From Methanosarcina barkeri str. Wiesmoor (GTDB lineage: Archaea; Halobacteriota; Methanosarcinia; Methanosarcinales; Methanosarcinaceae): a stretch of 64,000 nt of DNA. Positions 8,751 through 18,057 of this stretch are shown one piece after another (within the stretch, counting starts at the first letter, position 1; each line of letters starts with the position of its first letter). Below the pieces are notes generated by a model, which was not told the origin of the DNA, made no database searches, and worked only from the letters and a program-made list of their open reading frames with translations. Both the position numbers and the translations under genes were made by a program. Location: positions 186,001-250,000 of the forward strand of contig NZ_CP009526.1 in the NCBI RefSeq assembly GCF_000969985.1, written 5' to 3'.

Positions 8751-9705
8751 GCTCTGTAGATATTCTTAGAGACAAGAATCCCAGTTAATTTCTAAGTATA
8801 GTCATGAGGCTAAATAATGCAACTGCTCAAATGAGATACAATGAGATTTTTGTTGCAACAATTACAGGTGTGACTATAATTTACGTTGCTTTAATTTAAA
8901 CTGTTTTATCCCAAAATCATTTCGCTTTTTTGATTTTTTTATTTCAGTTATACATCTTATACAGGTGACTCATTATTTTACTTCAACTTCGAATTTGTTT
9001 TATTTTATAGATTCATTCCACAATACCAAAATGGAATGGAATTTACTAAGCGTGTAACTTTTTGCGTCGCATGCTGTTGTATTATGTATTTTACTTCAAA
9101 CTGATTTGGAGTCTGCGAAATCATTTCAGGATACAGCATGTGCATGGTCTTTGATTTCGCAATTATATATCCTGTTTTTAAATCCTCAAACACCTATATT
9201 TATTTTAGTAATTACATAAGACAATTAGATACGTTTATTATATTTGGGCACGTAGATTAAAATATGTCTTCATTGCCGCTTGAAGATTTTGGGTCTATCA
9301 GTCGTATTCCTTTGGATATAGCTTTTAGGGATGCTATTTTTATCGGGATCTTTAGCGTTATTTTGTTCTTTATTCTGGTCCTCACTGTGCGTCATAGTGT
9401 TAGGATAGCACAGAGCAGTTAAATCTTCTCACATGTATATTTTTTTATTTTCCCTTTAAAAGGCTTAAAGCAACTTCGTTTAGGCTTCCTTTCCCTGTAC
9501 CTGTATTTGTTTGTGAATTTTTTGAATATTTTTCAGTTTTTCCTGCTTTTTATACTTTGAAATTAATCCTTTGAATTAGCTGGTTATAACAGAATTTCTT
9601 ATTTTTTTCGCCAGGATATTTGGTTCGTTTGTTTTATTAGCTCTAATATATCAGAAATTCTAATATACTTAAAAATAAAATTAAAATCAGGGGAATTGGG
9701 AAAAT
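8751..9705. other. Long AT-rich spacer with tiny possible ORFs
   Basis: Mostly AT-rich. Two very short plus-strand frames could encode single-span membrane peptides: 8804-8899 (31 residues) and 9264-9422 (listed separately). Neither has a convincing ribosome site. A 62-codon minus-strand frame at 9005-9193 shows no coding character. Nothing else recognised. Confidence 0.5.
9264..9422 (+). CDS. Possible 52-residue single-TM protein
   Basis: ATG 9264 to TAA 9420-9422 encodes a polar N-terminus (MSSLPLEDFGSISRIPL), one strongly hydrophobic segment (about 27-43) and a short basic tail, a plausible small membrane protein with positive-inside orientation. There is no clear Shine-Dalgarno element; an AT-rich stretch ~30 bases upstream could allow a leaderless transcript. 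No family recognised. It may be chance. Confidence 0.3.
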   Translation: MSSLPLEDFGSISRIPLDIAFRDAIFIGIFSVILFFILVLTVRHSVRIAQSS

Positions 9706-12195
9706 ATGCAGGCTGATAACAAAGAAACAGGTATCGGGATTTCTAAAACTCAGGTAAACGAATCTTCATCTCATGATAATGACTACAATTCCGGAGGGGA
9801 CATGCAAGGGAATTCCCGTAAGTCTCACGAAGAAAGCGGGAATAAGCCTGCCGGAAAGGTGCATCGGAGTCCTTCCGAATCTCAAAAGATGCGTCCTGAA
9901 CAGAAATCGCTGGATCAAGGGCAAAGTGAAGAAGTGAAGCTTGGGAGCTCTGAGCAGCGTGAAGAAATGAAACATGAACAGCACGGTGAAAATGAACACG
10001 AGGGACATGAACTGCAAGAAGAGTTAAAACACGATCAACCTGGCGAAATGAAACGCAAACAGCATGATGAGACGAAGTATGAGCAACATGACATGAAAGA
10101 TGAGACGAAACATGAAGGCATGGAACACGAAGGCACGGAACATGAAGGCATGAAACACGAAGGAATGGAGCACGAAGGAATGGAACATAAAGGTCATGAG
10201 GCTGCAGGTGGAAAAGGACACGGTAACCACCATGCTCACATGCTTGAAGATTTCAAAAGGCGATTTATTGTTTCTTTCGTGTTAACTTTCCCGATTTTGC
10301 TGCTTTCGCCTATGATCCAGGATTTTTTCAACTTTGAGCTTCGTGTTCCAGGTGCGGCTTATCTAACCTTTTTGCTTTCTTCGGTCGTTTATCTCTACGG
10401 CGGGTATCCGTTCCTAAAAGGAATTAAAGACGAACTTTCTGAAAAGTCACCTGGCATGATGACCCTTATAGCCGTTGCAATCAGCGTGGCTTATTTTTAC
10501 AGCTCGGCTGTGGTTTTCGGGCTTCATGGTAAGGTCTTTTTCTGGGAGCTTGCAACTCTTATCGATGTAATGCTTATCGGACACTGGCTAGAGATGCGTT
10601 CGGTTATGGGAGCTTCAAGAGCTCTTGAAGAGCTGGTAAAGATTATGCCTTCGGTTGCCCACTTGAAAAAAAATGGTGAAGTTGTTGATATCGGGGTTGA
10701 CCAGCTAAAAGTCGGAGATAATGTTTTAATCAAGCCTGGGGAAAAGGTTCCTGTGGACGGCATTGTTGTAGAGGGGACAAGCAGTGTCAATGAATCAATG
10801 CTTACCGGGGAGTCGAAGCCTGTAACGAAAAAGCCGGGAAATGATGTTATTGGCGGCTCAATTAATGGAGAAGCGGCTTTTGTTGTCAGGGTAGAAAAAA
10901 CCGGAAAGGATACCTATCTCAGCCAGGTTGTCGAACTTGTCAGGGCTGCCCAGGAAAGCAAATCAAAAACCCAGGATCTTGCAAACCGGGCTGCCATGTA
11001 TCTAACAATCATAGCTCTTACTGTGGGAGCTCTCACTTTTATTCTCTGGCTTCTTTTCGGCCAGCAGCTTGTCTTTGCACTGGAAAGGGCAGTTACTGTA
11101 ATGGTTATTACCTGTCCGCATGCCCTTGGGCTTGCAATCCCTCTGGTAGTTGCAGTTTCGACGTCCATTGCTGCAAAATCCGGGCTTCTCATCCGGGACA
11201 GGCAGGCATTTGAAAGAGCACGCAATCTTCAGGCTATCATTTTTGACAAAACAGGAACACTGACCGAAGGTCGGTTTGGGGTTACGGATATAGTTTCTTT
11301 TTCAGGCGAAGAAAATGGAACCGGGGATGATGGAGGAGAGGGCAATGAAAGAATCTTGAGTCTAGCAGCTTCCCTAGAAGCCAGTTCGGAACACCCCATT
11401 GCAACAGGCATTCTGGAAAGTGCAAAGGAAAAAGGGGTGCAAATTCAGTCTGTGGAAGAATTCAGTTCCATTCCTGGAAAGGGAGTACAGGGCCTGGTTG
11501 AAGGAAAAAGATTCCTTGTTGTGAGTCCTGGCTATCTTGAAGAAAATGGAATTGCTCTCAAAAACGAGAAAGTTGAAGAAATCGAAGCGCAGGGGAAAAC
11601 CGTTGTGTTCCTGCTTGAAGAAGACAGGGTACTTGGAGCTGTTGCACTTGCCGACATTATCAGGAAAGAGTCCAGGAAAGCTATCTCGAAACTTAAAAGC
11701 ATGGGAATTAAATGTCTCATGCTTACAGGAGATAATCGTTATGTGGCAGCCTGGGTATCTAAGGAACTGGAGCTTGACGATTATTTCGCAGAAGTCCTTC
11801 CTCACGAGAAAGCTGAGAAGGTCAAGGAAGTTCAGGCGGAATACACCACAGGTATGGTCGGAGATGGGGTTAATGACGCACCTGCTCTGGCTCAGGCTGA
11901 TGTCGGAATAGCTATTGGAGCAGGTACTGATGTTGCAATTGAGACCGCTGATATTGTCCTGGTAAAAAACGATCCTAGAGATGTGGTTGATATAATCGAC
12001 CTTTCCAGGAAAACTTACTCCAAGATGTATCAGAATCTCCTCTGGGCAACATGGTATAACGTTTTTGCCATTCCTCTCGCAGCCGGGATACTCTATGGCT
12101 ATGGAATCTTACTGAGCCCTGCTATGGGTGCTGTTTTCATGAGCCTGAGCACTGTGATCGTAGCAATAAACGCTCAAGCTTTAAAGATGGAATGA
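9706..12195 (+). CDS. copB: CopB-type copper-transporting P1B ATPase
   Basis: An 829-residue heavy-metal P-type ATPase expected to export copper across the cytoplasmic membrane using ATP. Visible in order: a ~165-residue His/Glu/Met-rich N-terminus with tandem EHEGM-type pentads (about 130-165); transmembrane helices from ~185; TGES (367-370, actuator); the metal-site CPH (470-472); DKTGT (514-518, phosphorylated D514); SEHP; GDGVND (719-724); and two final helices. CPH rather than CPC marks the CopB (P1B-3) group. The His-rich tail replaces the usual CxxC metal-binding domain and should collect Cu. There is no chaperone or regulator gene next to it. ATG 9706 follows GGGGAATTGGG. Confidence 0.92.
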   Translation: MQADNKETGIGISKTQVNESSSHDNDYNSGGDMQGNSRKSHEESGNKPAGKVHRSPSESQKMRPEQKSLDQGQSEEVKLGSSEQREEMKHEQHGENEHEGHELQEELKHDQPGEMKRKQHDETKYEQHDMKDETKHEGMEHEGTEHEGMKHEGMEHEGMEHKGHEAAGGKGHGNHHAHMLEDFKRRFIVSFVLTFPILLLSPMIQDFFNFELRVPGAAYLTFLLSSVVYLYGGYPFLKGIKDELSEKSPGMMTLIAVAISVAYFYSSAVVFGLHGKVFFWELATLIDVMLIGHWLEMRSVMGASRALEELVKIMPSVAHLKKNGEVVDIGVDQLKVGDNVLIKPGEKVPVDGIVVEGTSSVNESMLTGESKPVTKKPGNDVIGGSINGEAAFVVRVEKTGKDTYLSQVVELVRAAQESKSKTQDLANRAAMYLTIIALTVGALTFILWLLFGQQLVFALERAVTVMVITCPHALGLAIPLVVAVSTSIAAKSGLLIRDRQAFERARNLQAIIFDKTGTLTEGRFGVTDIVSFSGEENGTGDDGGEGNERILSLAASLEASSEHPIATGILESAKEKGVQIQSVEEFSSIPGKGVQGLVEGKRFLVVSPGYLEENGIALKNEKVEEIEAQGKTVVFLLEEDRVLGAVALADIIRKESRKAISKLKSMGIKCLMLTGDNRYVAAWVSKELELDDYFAEVLPHEKAEKVKEVQAEYTTGMVGDGVNDAPALAQADVGIAIGAGTDVAIETADIVLVKNDPRDVVDIIDLSRKTYSKMYQNLLWATWYNVFAIPLAAGILYGYGILLSPAMGAVFMSLSTVIVAINAQALKME

Positions 12196-12399
12196 TTTTA
12201 TGCTGGGAACCGTGCACAGTATAAAAAAGATACTTGCTTTTGTCGCACGGGCTCCCACTATACTCAGATTTATTTCAAGTTATGGGGGCGAAAAGGAAAA
12301 TCTAAATTTAAGTTGTAAGTGGGAACACTCATTAAAAAGTTACTGGAAGGGCTTCGCTCCAGAACACAGGTGCTAAAAGTAATTCGTTTTTACTTTTCT

Positions 12400-12618
12400 T
12401 TATTTTCCCAGTTCCAGAAGCCTCTTAGGACGCCGGATGAGATAGTATAGAAAAGCTCCTACGATATAGGTTAAAATAATTATTATGACCCATATAAGGC
12501 GTGTGTTTCCTATATCTGTCTCATTCTTCGCACAGTCAATAAGAATCCATATCCAGAAAACAAAGGAAAGTAAAGCAATGAATGCGAAAAGAATAAAAAC
12601 ATAAGAAAAGCCCATCAT
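12400..12618 (-). CDS. PLDc_N-domain membrane protein
   Basis: 72 residues with two hydrophobic helices (about 6-30 and 41-62) around a WILIDCAKNET turn, followed by RRPKR. This is the small 'phospholipase D-nuclease N-terminal' membrane module, which on its own has no catalytic site. The start ATG-ATG is at 12618 and the upstream minus-strand sequence has GAGG. It is convergent with the copper ATPase. Its role is unknown. Confidence 0.75.
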   Translation of the reverse strand: MMGFSYVFILFAFIALLSFVFWIWILIDCAKNETDIGNTRLIWVIIIILTYIVGAFLYYLIRRPKRLLELGK

Positions 12619-12748
12619 TTCATTAACCTCGAATATTTATTTTCAGATTTATTCTTATAAATTAATAGCTTTTTAAAATTATGTATTATAGTGAGATTTT
12701 AATACTTAACTATTTGTTTTATTGCAAAAGATGTGATTTTATTCAACT

Positions 12749-12814
12749 CATTTGTTATCTAAAAAATTTATTTGTTAACTAAAATTTATTTGTTAACTAA
12801 AATTTATTTGTTTT
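12749..12814. repeat. 18-bp AT-rich tandem repeat
   Basis: TTTATTTGTTAACTAAAA occurs at 12767-12784 and 12785-12802, with degenerate copies on both sides (12749-12766, 12803-12814). It lies in the ~1-kb spacer 12619-13640, just left of the second copy of the interspersed repeat. The rest of that spacer is very AT-rich and holds nothing else I recognise. Confidence 0.75.
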
Positions 12815-12829
12815 TTGCACAACTTATTA

Positions 12830-13036
12830 CTAGTTCATTGATTCCAAAGTCTATCAGGAATGAATTTTTTGAAAACCACTGAAAGCACGGAAAAAAACGG
12901 AAAGCACAGCAGAAACACGCCTTTACTACTTATTTCCGTGTCTTCCGTGGCTGTAATGTCCAGACCGAATCACTCTGCGATTGATTGCGTTTTCCGTGTT
13001 ACAGGAGGATTCTATGTGACTTTAATATAATATTTA
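12830..13036. mobile_element. MITE-like repeat, copy 2, core inverted, right end lost
   Basis: The left end CTAGTTCATTGATTC (12830-12844) and the following ~45 bases match copy 1 (8023 onward) in the same orientation, as do ~90 bases to the right (12947-13036: GTCCAGACCGAAT, TTGCGTTTTCC, ATAATATTT). The 48 bases between (12899-12946) equal the exact reverse complement of copy 1's 8083-8130. Similarity ends near 13036, and the right terminal inverted repeat of copy 1 is not found. Confidence 0.75.
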
Positions 13037-13640
13037 GCCACGAAGCATGTTTGGGTGTGAATACAAATTCAAATTTATCAGGAACAGTTTCCTGGTATTT
13101 CCGAGTTTCCATTGAGGTGTGTATTTTGTGATTATCCATCAGAATTTTTATCTTTTTTTTTCAACTGAATTTATAATAATATTTAAAAATGTTATCATGT
13201 TGGTCTGTGCCTGTTGCCGAAAGTAGGTATTAAATAATATAACTTATCTATATACTTAATAATTTAATAATTTATATTAAGAATTAACAACAAAAATATA
13301 AAATTATTACTATATCTATATTTACTTTTTAATCTATACTAAAATTTTTATTTTAATATATAGCATTAATAAATATAAACATATGCTTATTTTAATATCT
13401 GACAACTGCAATTAAAAAAATCAAGATTATCTCAAAACTAAATTTGATTGTACAATTGGGATGTAAATTCGACTTAAAGGTAAATATATGTCTGAATTTC
13501 AGAAAAATTTCCAATTAGAATTTAAACTAGACAATCTCAATTATCCTATTGTATAACTGAGTTGAGTTTTAAGGCAGCCTGTACTACAAATTATATAGGA
13601 AACCCAAGATTTCGAAGATTAAACAAATTATTTATGGAGA

Positions 13641-14378
13641 GTGGAAAGCACGAATTCTAAATATACTACAAGTCAAAAATCCACAATGTATCAGGCACTA
13701 TTGGATGAAAATAAGTTACTGGTAGATGATAACAATGCATTAAAGGAAGAGATACAGAGTCTAAAAGCATGTCTGGCGCAGGCTGAAGGATTTGAACGGA
13801 CTATAGGCAAAGTTGATCTGGATTCCAAACAGGTAGAGATAACCTGTAGTGAACGCGAGAAACAGTTAATGTTTGATCTCGATGCAATGACTAGACTGTA
13901 TAATATCAGCATTTTGTTCATTCGCGAAGGCAATCTTGCACCAGTTCTTGTCGAAATAGTCGATGCAGCAATTGCAATTTCTGGCGCTGACTTTGGCAAT
14001 ATCCAATTACTGGATCCCGAATCATCTGAACTTAAGATTGTAGCTTCTCGTGGATTTCCCAAATGGTGGCTGGACTTCTGGAACAGTGTGTCTGTGGGAA
14101 AAGGAACTTGTGGTACGGCGCTTGGACGCAAAGAAAGGGTAATTGTCGAGGATGTTGAACAAAGCCCAATTTTCGTAGGTACACCTGCTCTGGAAATCCA
14201 ACTTAAAGCTGGAATACGAGCGGTACAATCTACACCAATTGTGAGTCGGTTGGGAAAACCACTTGGTATGTTCTCAACACAATATAAAACACCACATAAG
14301 CCAGACAAAAACACACTTCAAATGTTGGATCTTCTAGCTCTCAGTGCAGCCGATATTATCGAAAGATCACATATCTAA
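13641..14378 (+). CDS. GAF-domain protein, duplicated sensor fragment
   Basis: 245 residues: a coiled-coil-like N-terminus (~15-60) and one GAF domain (~85-240) with no output domain. The GAF part is nearly identical to GAF2 of the histidine kinase encoded next at 14685-17441 (long identical runs such as DFGNIQLLDPESSELKIVAS), and the N-terminus repeats that protein's QALLDENKLLVD motif. It is therefore a partial duplicate joining the kinase N-terminus to GAF2. The start is uncertain: GTG 13641 is touched by GGAGA with almost no spacing; ATG 13686 is the alternative. It could act as a decoy or dimerisation partner of the kinase, or be a relic. Confidence 0.75.
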   Translation: MESTNSKYTTSQKSTMYQALLDENKLLVDDNNALKEEIQSLKACLAQAEGFERTIGKVDLDSKQVEITCSEREKQLMFDLDAMTRLYNISILFIREGNLAPVLVEIVDAAIAISGADFGNIQLLDPESSELKIVASRGFPKWWLDFWNSVSVGKGTCGTALGRKERVIVEDVEQSPIFVGTPALEIQLKAGIRAVQSTPIVSRLGKPLGMFSTQYKTPHKPDKNTLQMLDLLALSAADIIERSHI

Positions 14379-14684
14379 AAAAGTATCAAGTTCTGACAGT
14401 GTGAATAAAATCTCTAAAGAATACAATTCTTGTTCGATTATCTATAAAAACTTCCCTTATAAAACCTATACCATTACAAACGTCTTAGGCATGGGAGTAG
14501 GTTATCCAAATTACTGACATATATTTGTCAAGTGAAAGATCAAGAAAGCAGTGTCAAAAGAAACAGAAACTAACATCATAATATAAAAAATATTGGGGAT
14601 GTTACTCAAATATTAAAGTAAAAAATTATTTAAGAGAACCTAATCAGCAAGATAGAATCAATCTTAAAAGGTCAGTATAAAAAT
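14379..14684. other. Spacer between GAF gene and kinase
   Basis: AT-rich, no frame with coding character and no hairpin terminator recognised. It presumably contains the kinase promoter. Confidence 0.5.
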
Positions 14685-17441
14685 ATGACTACCAAACATA
14701 CTGATGGCTGGGAGCCTATAACATACCAAGAATTATTAGATGAAAATAAGCTATTGGTGGATGAAAACCGTACCTTAAAAAACAAGATACAGTGTCTAAG
14801 AGCATATTTGAAGCAGGATAAAGAACCTAAGTATGATATTGATAAACCAGATCTAGAGAGAAGGCAGGCACATCTTCTGGTGAAAGCCGATCTAGAAGCA
14901 CTGACCCGAATACATGAGCTGAGTACAAAACTTTTGGGGTCGGAAGGGATCCAACCACTATTAAAAGAAATAATGGACGCAGCAATCTCTGTCGTGAACG
15001 CAAAAATGGGGACCTTGCAACTCCTTGAGGATGATTCACTACATATTGTTGCTCATTATGGTCACAAACAGCCTTTTTTGGATTATTTTACATCTGCTGA
15101 GAACGTGGCTTCAGTTTGTGGAAAGGTGATGCAACGTGGAGAACGTATTGTTATTGAAGATGTTGAAACAAGTTCTATATTTGCCGGGACACCTTCCCTG
15201 ACTGTGATGCGTGAGGCTGGAGTACGAGCGATTCAGTCCACACCGATGTTAAGCCGAACGGGTGAGCTTCTTGGTATCCTTACAACTCAATGGAATTTTC
15301 CTTATTCTCCAAACGAGCATGATCTCTGGAGGCTTGACCTACTAGCGCGTCAGGCAGCTGATATGATAGAACAGGCTAGGTCAGAAGAAGCATTGAATGA
15401 TAGCAAAAAATGTTTAATGGCCGACCTTAATGCTATGACCAGGCTGCATAAGATTGGTACTCTGTTTGTTCGTGAAAGCAATCTTGAACCAGTTCTTGTT
15501 GAAATAGTCGATGCAGCAATTGCAATTTCTGACGCTGACTTTGGCAATATCCAATTACTGGATCCCGAATCATCTGAACTTAAGATTGTAGCTTCTCGTG
15601 GATTTCCCAAATGGTGGTTGGACTTCTGGGACAGTGTATCTGTGGGAAATGGAACTTGTGGTACGGCGCTTGGACGTGAAGAGAAGGTAATTGTCGAAGA
15701 TATTGAACAAAGCCCAATTTTTGTAGGTACACCTGCTCTGGAAATCCAACTTAAAGCTGGAATACGAGCGGTACAATCTACACCAATTGTGAGCCGATCA
15801 GGAAGATTACTCGGCATGTTCTCAACACATTATAAAAAACCACATAAATTACAAGATCATGGTCTTCAGTTAATTGACCTGCTAGCTCAGCAGGCGGCAG
15901 ATATTATAGAGCGAGCGCAAATCGAAGAGATGTTACGTAAGTCAGAAGAGCGCTTTCGTGTCGCTTTGCAGGGATCTTCTGTTGTTATTTCCAGTCAAGA
16001 CCGTGATCTGAGATACACGTGGGCTTATAACCCTTCGCCTGGTTTTAAACTAGAAGATCTTCTAGGTAAGAATGATTATGATATCTATCAATTAGATGAT
16101 GCTGAGGCTTTTGTCTCCATCAAAAAGCAGGTTTTGGCTAGTGGTGTTAGCCAATGTGATGAAGTGGTTATCCATAGGCCTGCTTCCGCTGGTGGGGATT
16201 TATTCCATGAGATGACCACTGAGCCATTGCGCGATGCTACAGGAACCATCGTTGGAGTCATCTGTATTGCAGTTGACATTACCGAGCGCAAAAGAGCTGA
16301 AGAAGCATTAAAAAAAGCAAATGATACTTTAGAAGAAAAAATTAAAGAGCGTACAGTTGAACTCGAAGAGGCTTATAACTCATTACTTGAAAATAAAATG
16401 AGACTAAGTGAAGCTCAAAAAATAGCTCATCTCGGAAATTGGGACTGGAATCTGGTGACTGATGAATTATATTGGTCAGATGAAATACACAATATTTTCG
16501 GACTTGACTCTCTGGAATTCGATGAGACTTATGATGCATTTTTGAATCTTGTTCTTCCAGAAGATCGAGAATATGTGAATAATGCTTTTAAGAAAGCTTT
16601 TTGTGGGAAATCTTTCGAAATTGATTTTAGAATTATCTCAGCTGATAGAGAAGAACATATACTTTATGCACGGGGACAAGTGATTTTTGATGAGAAAAAT
16701 ACTCCTATTAGGGTTAGAGGAATAGTTCAAGATATAACTGAACGTAAAAAAACAGAAGAAGCTCTGGTAAAACTCGAAAAAGTCCGCATAAAAGAGATTC
16801 ACCACAGAATCAAAAATAACTTGCAGGTAATCTCTTCACTTTTGGACCTCCAGGCTGAAAAGTTTGAGGATAAGAAAGTCAAACAAGCTTTCAGTGAAAG
16901 TCAGAACCGGGTATTTTCAATGTCTCTGATCCACGAAGAACTCTACAAAGGAGGACAGGCAGAAAAACTGAACTTTTCAGCATATCTTGAAAAGTTAGCT
17001 GATAACCTGTTGATGACTTACAGACTTAGCCGCATAAATATTCGCTTGAATATGGATCTGGAAGAGAACGCATTTCTTGATATGGATACTGCTGTTCCTT
17101 TAGGCATAATTGTTAATGAACTAATTTCCAACTCTCTCAAACATGCATTTACTGAAAAGAAAGAAGGAGAAATTGGAATTCAACTTCGTAGGCATGAAGA
17201 GACGATAAATGGAATTCACAAGTCCGATTTCTGTCTGAAAGTTTCAGATAATGGAAAAGGAATCCCTGAAGATCTGAAGTTAGAAAGCGTCGAGTCACTT
17301 GGCATGCAGTTAATAAACACTCTAGTAAATCAGTTAGACGGGGAGCTTAAATTGAAAAGGAACAAAGGTACTGAGTTTACTGTAAGGTTCAAAGTAATAG
17401 AAAAAACACCTAAGTATCAGCGACAAACTTACAGTCCTTGA
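14685..17441 (+). CDS. Sensor histidine kinase, GAF-GAF-PAS-PAS-HisKA_2-HATPase
   Basis: A 918-residue soluble sensor kinase without membrane segments. Domains: N-terminal helix (~10-60), GAF1 (~75-230), GAF2 (~245-410), PAS1 (~418-540, ending DITERKRAEE), a coiled linker, PAS2 (~573-695, ending DITERKKTEE), HisKA_2 with EIHHRIKNNLQ (phosphoacceptor H706/H707), and HATPase with N box around N811 (VNELISNSLKHAF) and G1 box D855 (DNGKGI). This is the kinase type common in Methanosarcina, with cytoplasmic small-molecule or redox sensing by GAF/PAS. No receiver gene lies nearby, so the partner is unknown. GAF2 was copied into the upstream gene. Confidence 0.92.
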   Translation: MTTKHTDGWEPITYQELLDENKLLVDENRTLKNKIQCLRAYLKQDKEPKYDIDKPDLERRQAHLLVKADLEALTRIHELSTKLLGSEGIQPLLKEIMDAAISVVNAKMGTLQLLEDDSLHIVAHYGHKQPFLDYFTSAENVASVCGKVMQRGERIVIEDVETSSIFAGTPSLTVMREAGVRAIQSTPMLSRTGELLGILTTQWNFPYSPNEHDLWRLDLLARQAADMIEQARSEEALNDSKKCLMADLNAMTRLHKIGTLFVRESNLEPVLVEIVDAAIAISDADFGNIQLLDPESSELKIVASRGFPKWWLDFWDSVSVGNGTCGTALGREEKVIVEDIEQSPIFVGTPALEIQLKAGIRAVQSTPIVSRSGRLLGMFSTHYKKPHKLQDHGLQLIDLLAQQAADIIERAQIEEMLRKSEERFRVALQGSSVVISSQDRDLRYTWAYNPSPGFKLEDLLGKNDYDIYQLDDAEAFVSIKKQVLASGVSQCDEVVIHRPASAGGDLFHEMTTEPLRDATGTIVGVICIAVDITERKRAEEALKKANDTLEEKIKERTVELEEAYNSLLENKMRLSEAQKIAHLGNWDWNLVTDELYWSDEIHNIFGLDSLEFDETYDAFLNLVLPEDREYVNNAFKKAFCGKSFEIDFRIISADREEHILYARGQVIFDEKNTPIRVRGIVQDITERKKTEEALVKLEKVRIKEIHHRIKNNLQVISSLLDLQAEKFEDKKVKQAFSESQNRVFSMSLIHEELYKGGQAEKLNFSAYLEKLADNLLMTYRLSRINIRLNMDLEENAFLDMDTAVPLGIIVNELISNSLKHAFTEKKEGEIGIQLRRHEETINGIHKSDFCLKVSDNGKGIPEDLKLESVESLGMQLINTLVNQLDGELKLKRNKGTEFTVRFKVIEKTPKYQRQTYSP

Positions 17442-17459
17442 TTGAATGAGGAAGACTTA

Positions 17460-17890
17460 GAAGCTGTCTGAATATTATATTTCCTTTATTTTCTTGTGTT
17501 TTTATCCGACTTAGTCACCTGATCATTATATGGATTATAGCAGTGTATATTAATGCTTGACTTGATTCTGTCAATATTTAGTAATTCTTGCTTAAATATT
17601 GATATGTTCCAAACTATCAAATGCACATTTTACTACCTACTGTGAGGATGTACTTGAAATCTTTTGACATCATCACTAAGTTTAACTGTTTCCAATATCT
17701 AACCACACATTACTTTGACCTAATCAACCAGTTGGCCAGAATAACCAGAATCAGCCCAAATTAACCCCGATCGAGATTCGTTCTGGAAGTCGGGAAATAA
17801 GACTTAATCATTTTCCATTCTTGATCAGATAAATCACTAGGATAAGGAATTCTTTTATTTTGTTCTAATGTTGGCGAATAATATGGTTAC
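17460..17890 (-). pseudogene. Decayed IS5-type transposase
   Basis: Minus-strand fragments in two frames match an IS5-group DDE transposase. KRIPYPSDLSDQEWKMIKSY followed by FPTSR is the N-terminal signature (17857-17783), then a stop; LIWADSGYSGQLVD (about 17762-17720) is the second catalytic Asp region, then stops; LETVKLSDDVKRFQVHP follows. The part between N-terminus and WADSGYSG is deleted and the C-terminal Glu region is not recognisable. A terminal-repeat-like AAGCTGTCTG lies near 17460. The element is dead and fills most of the 616-base gap before catalase. Confidence 0.7.
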
Positions 17891-18057
17891 ATGTAGCATT
17901 TAATTTTAAACAGTCTTTTTAACTTGGAAGTCTCTCCAAATGAAATCTATTTATAAAAATTAAACCTCATAACTACATAATTTTTTGGATATTTAATAAC
18001 GATGTAGGTTTGATTATATTTGTCAAACGTTCAATTGGAGTAGAGGAGTAAAATATA

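Noticed and set aside
9005-9193. 62-codon minus-strand frame in spacer
   Set aside because: No ribosome site, no family features, AT-rich spacer context.
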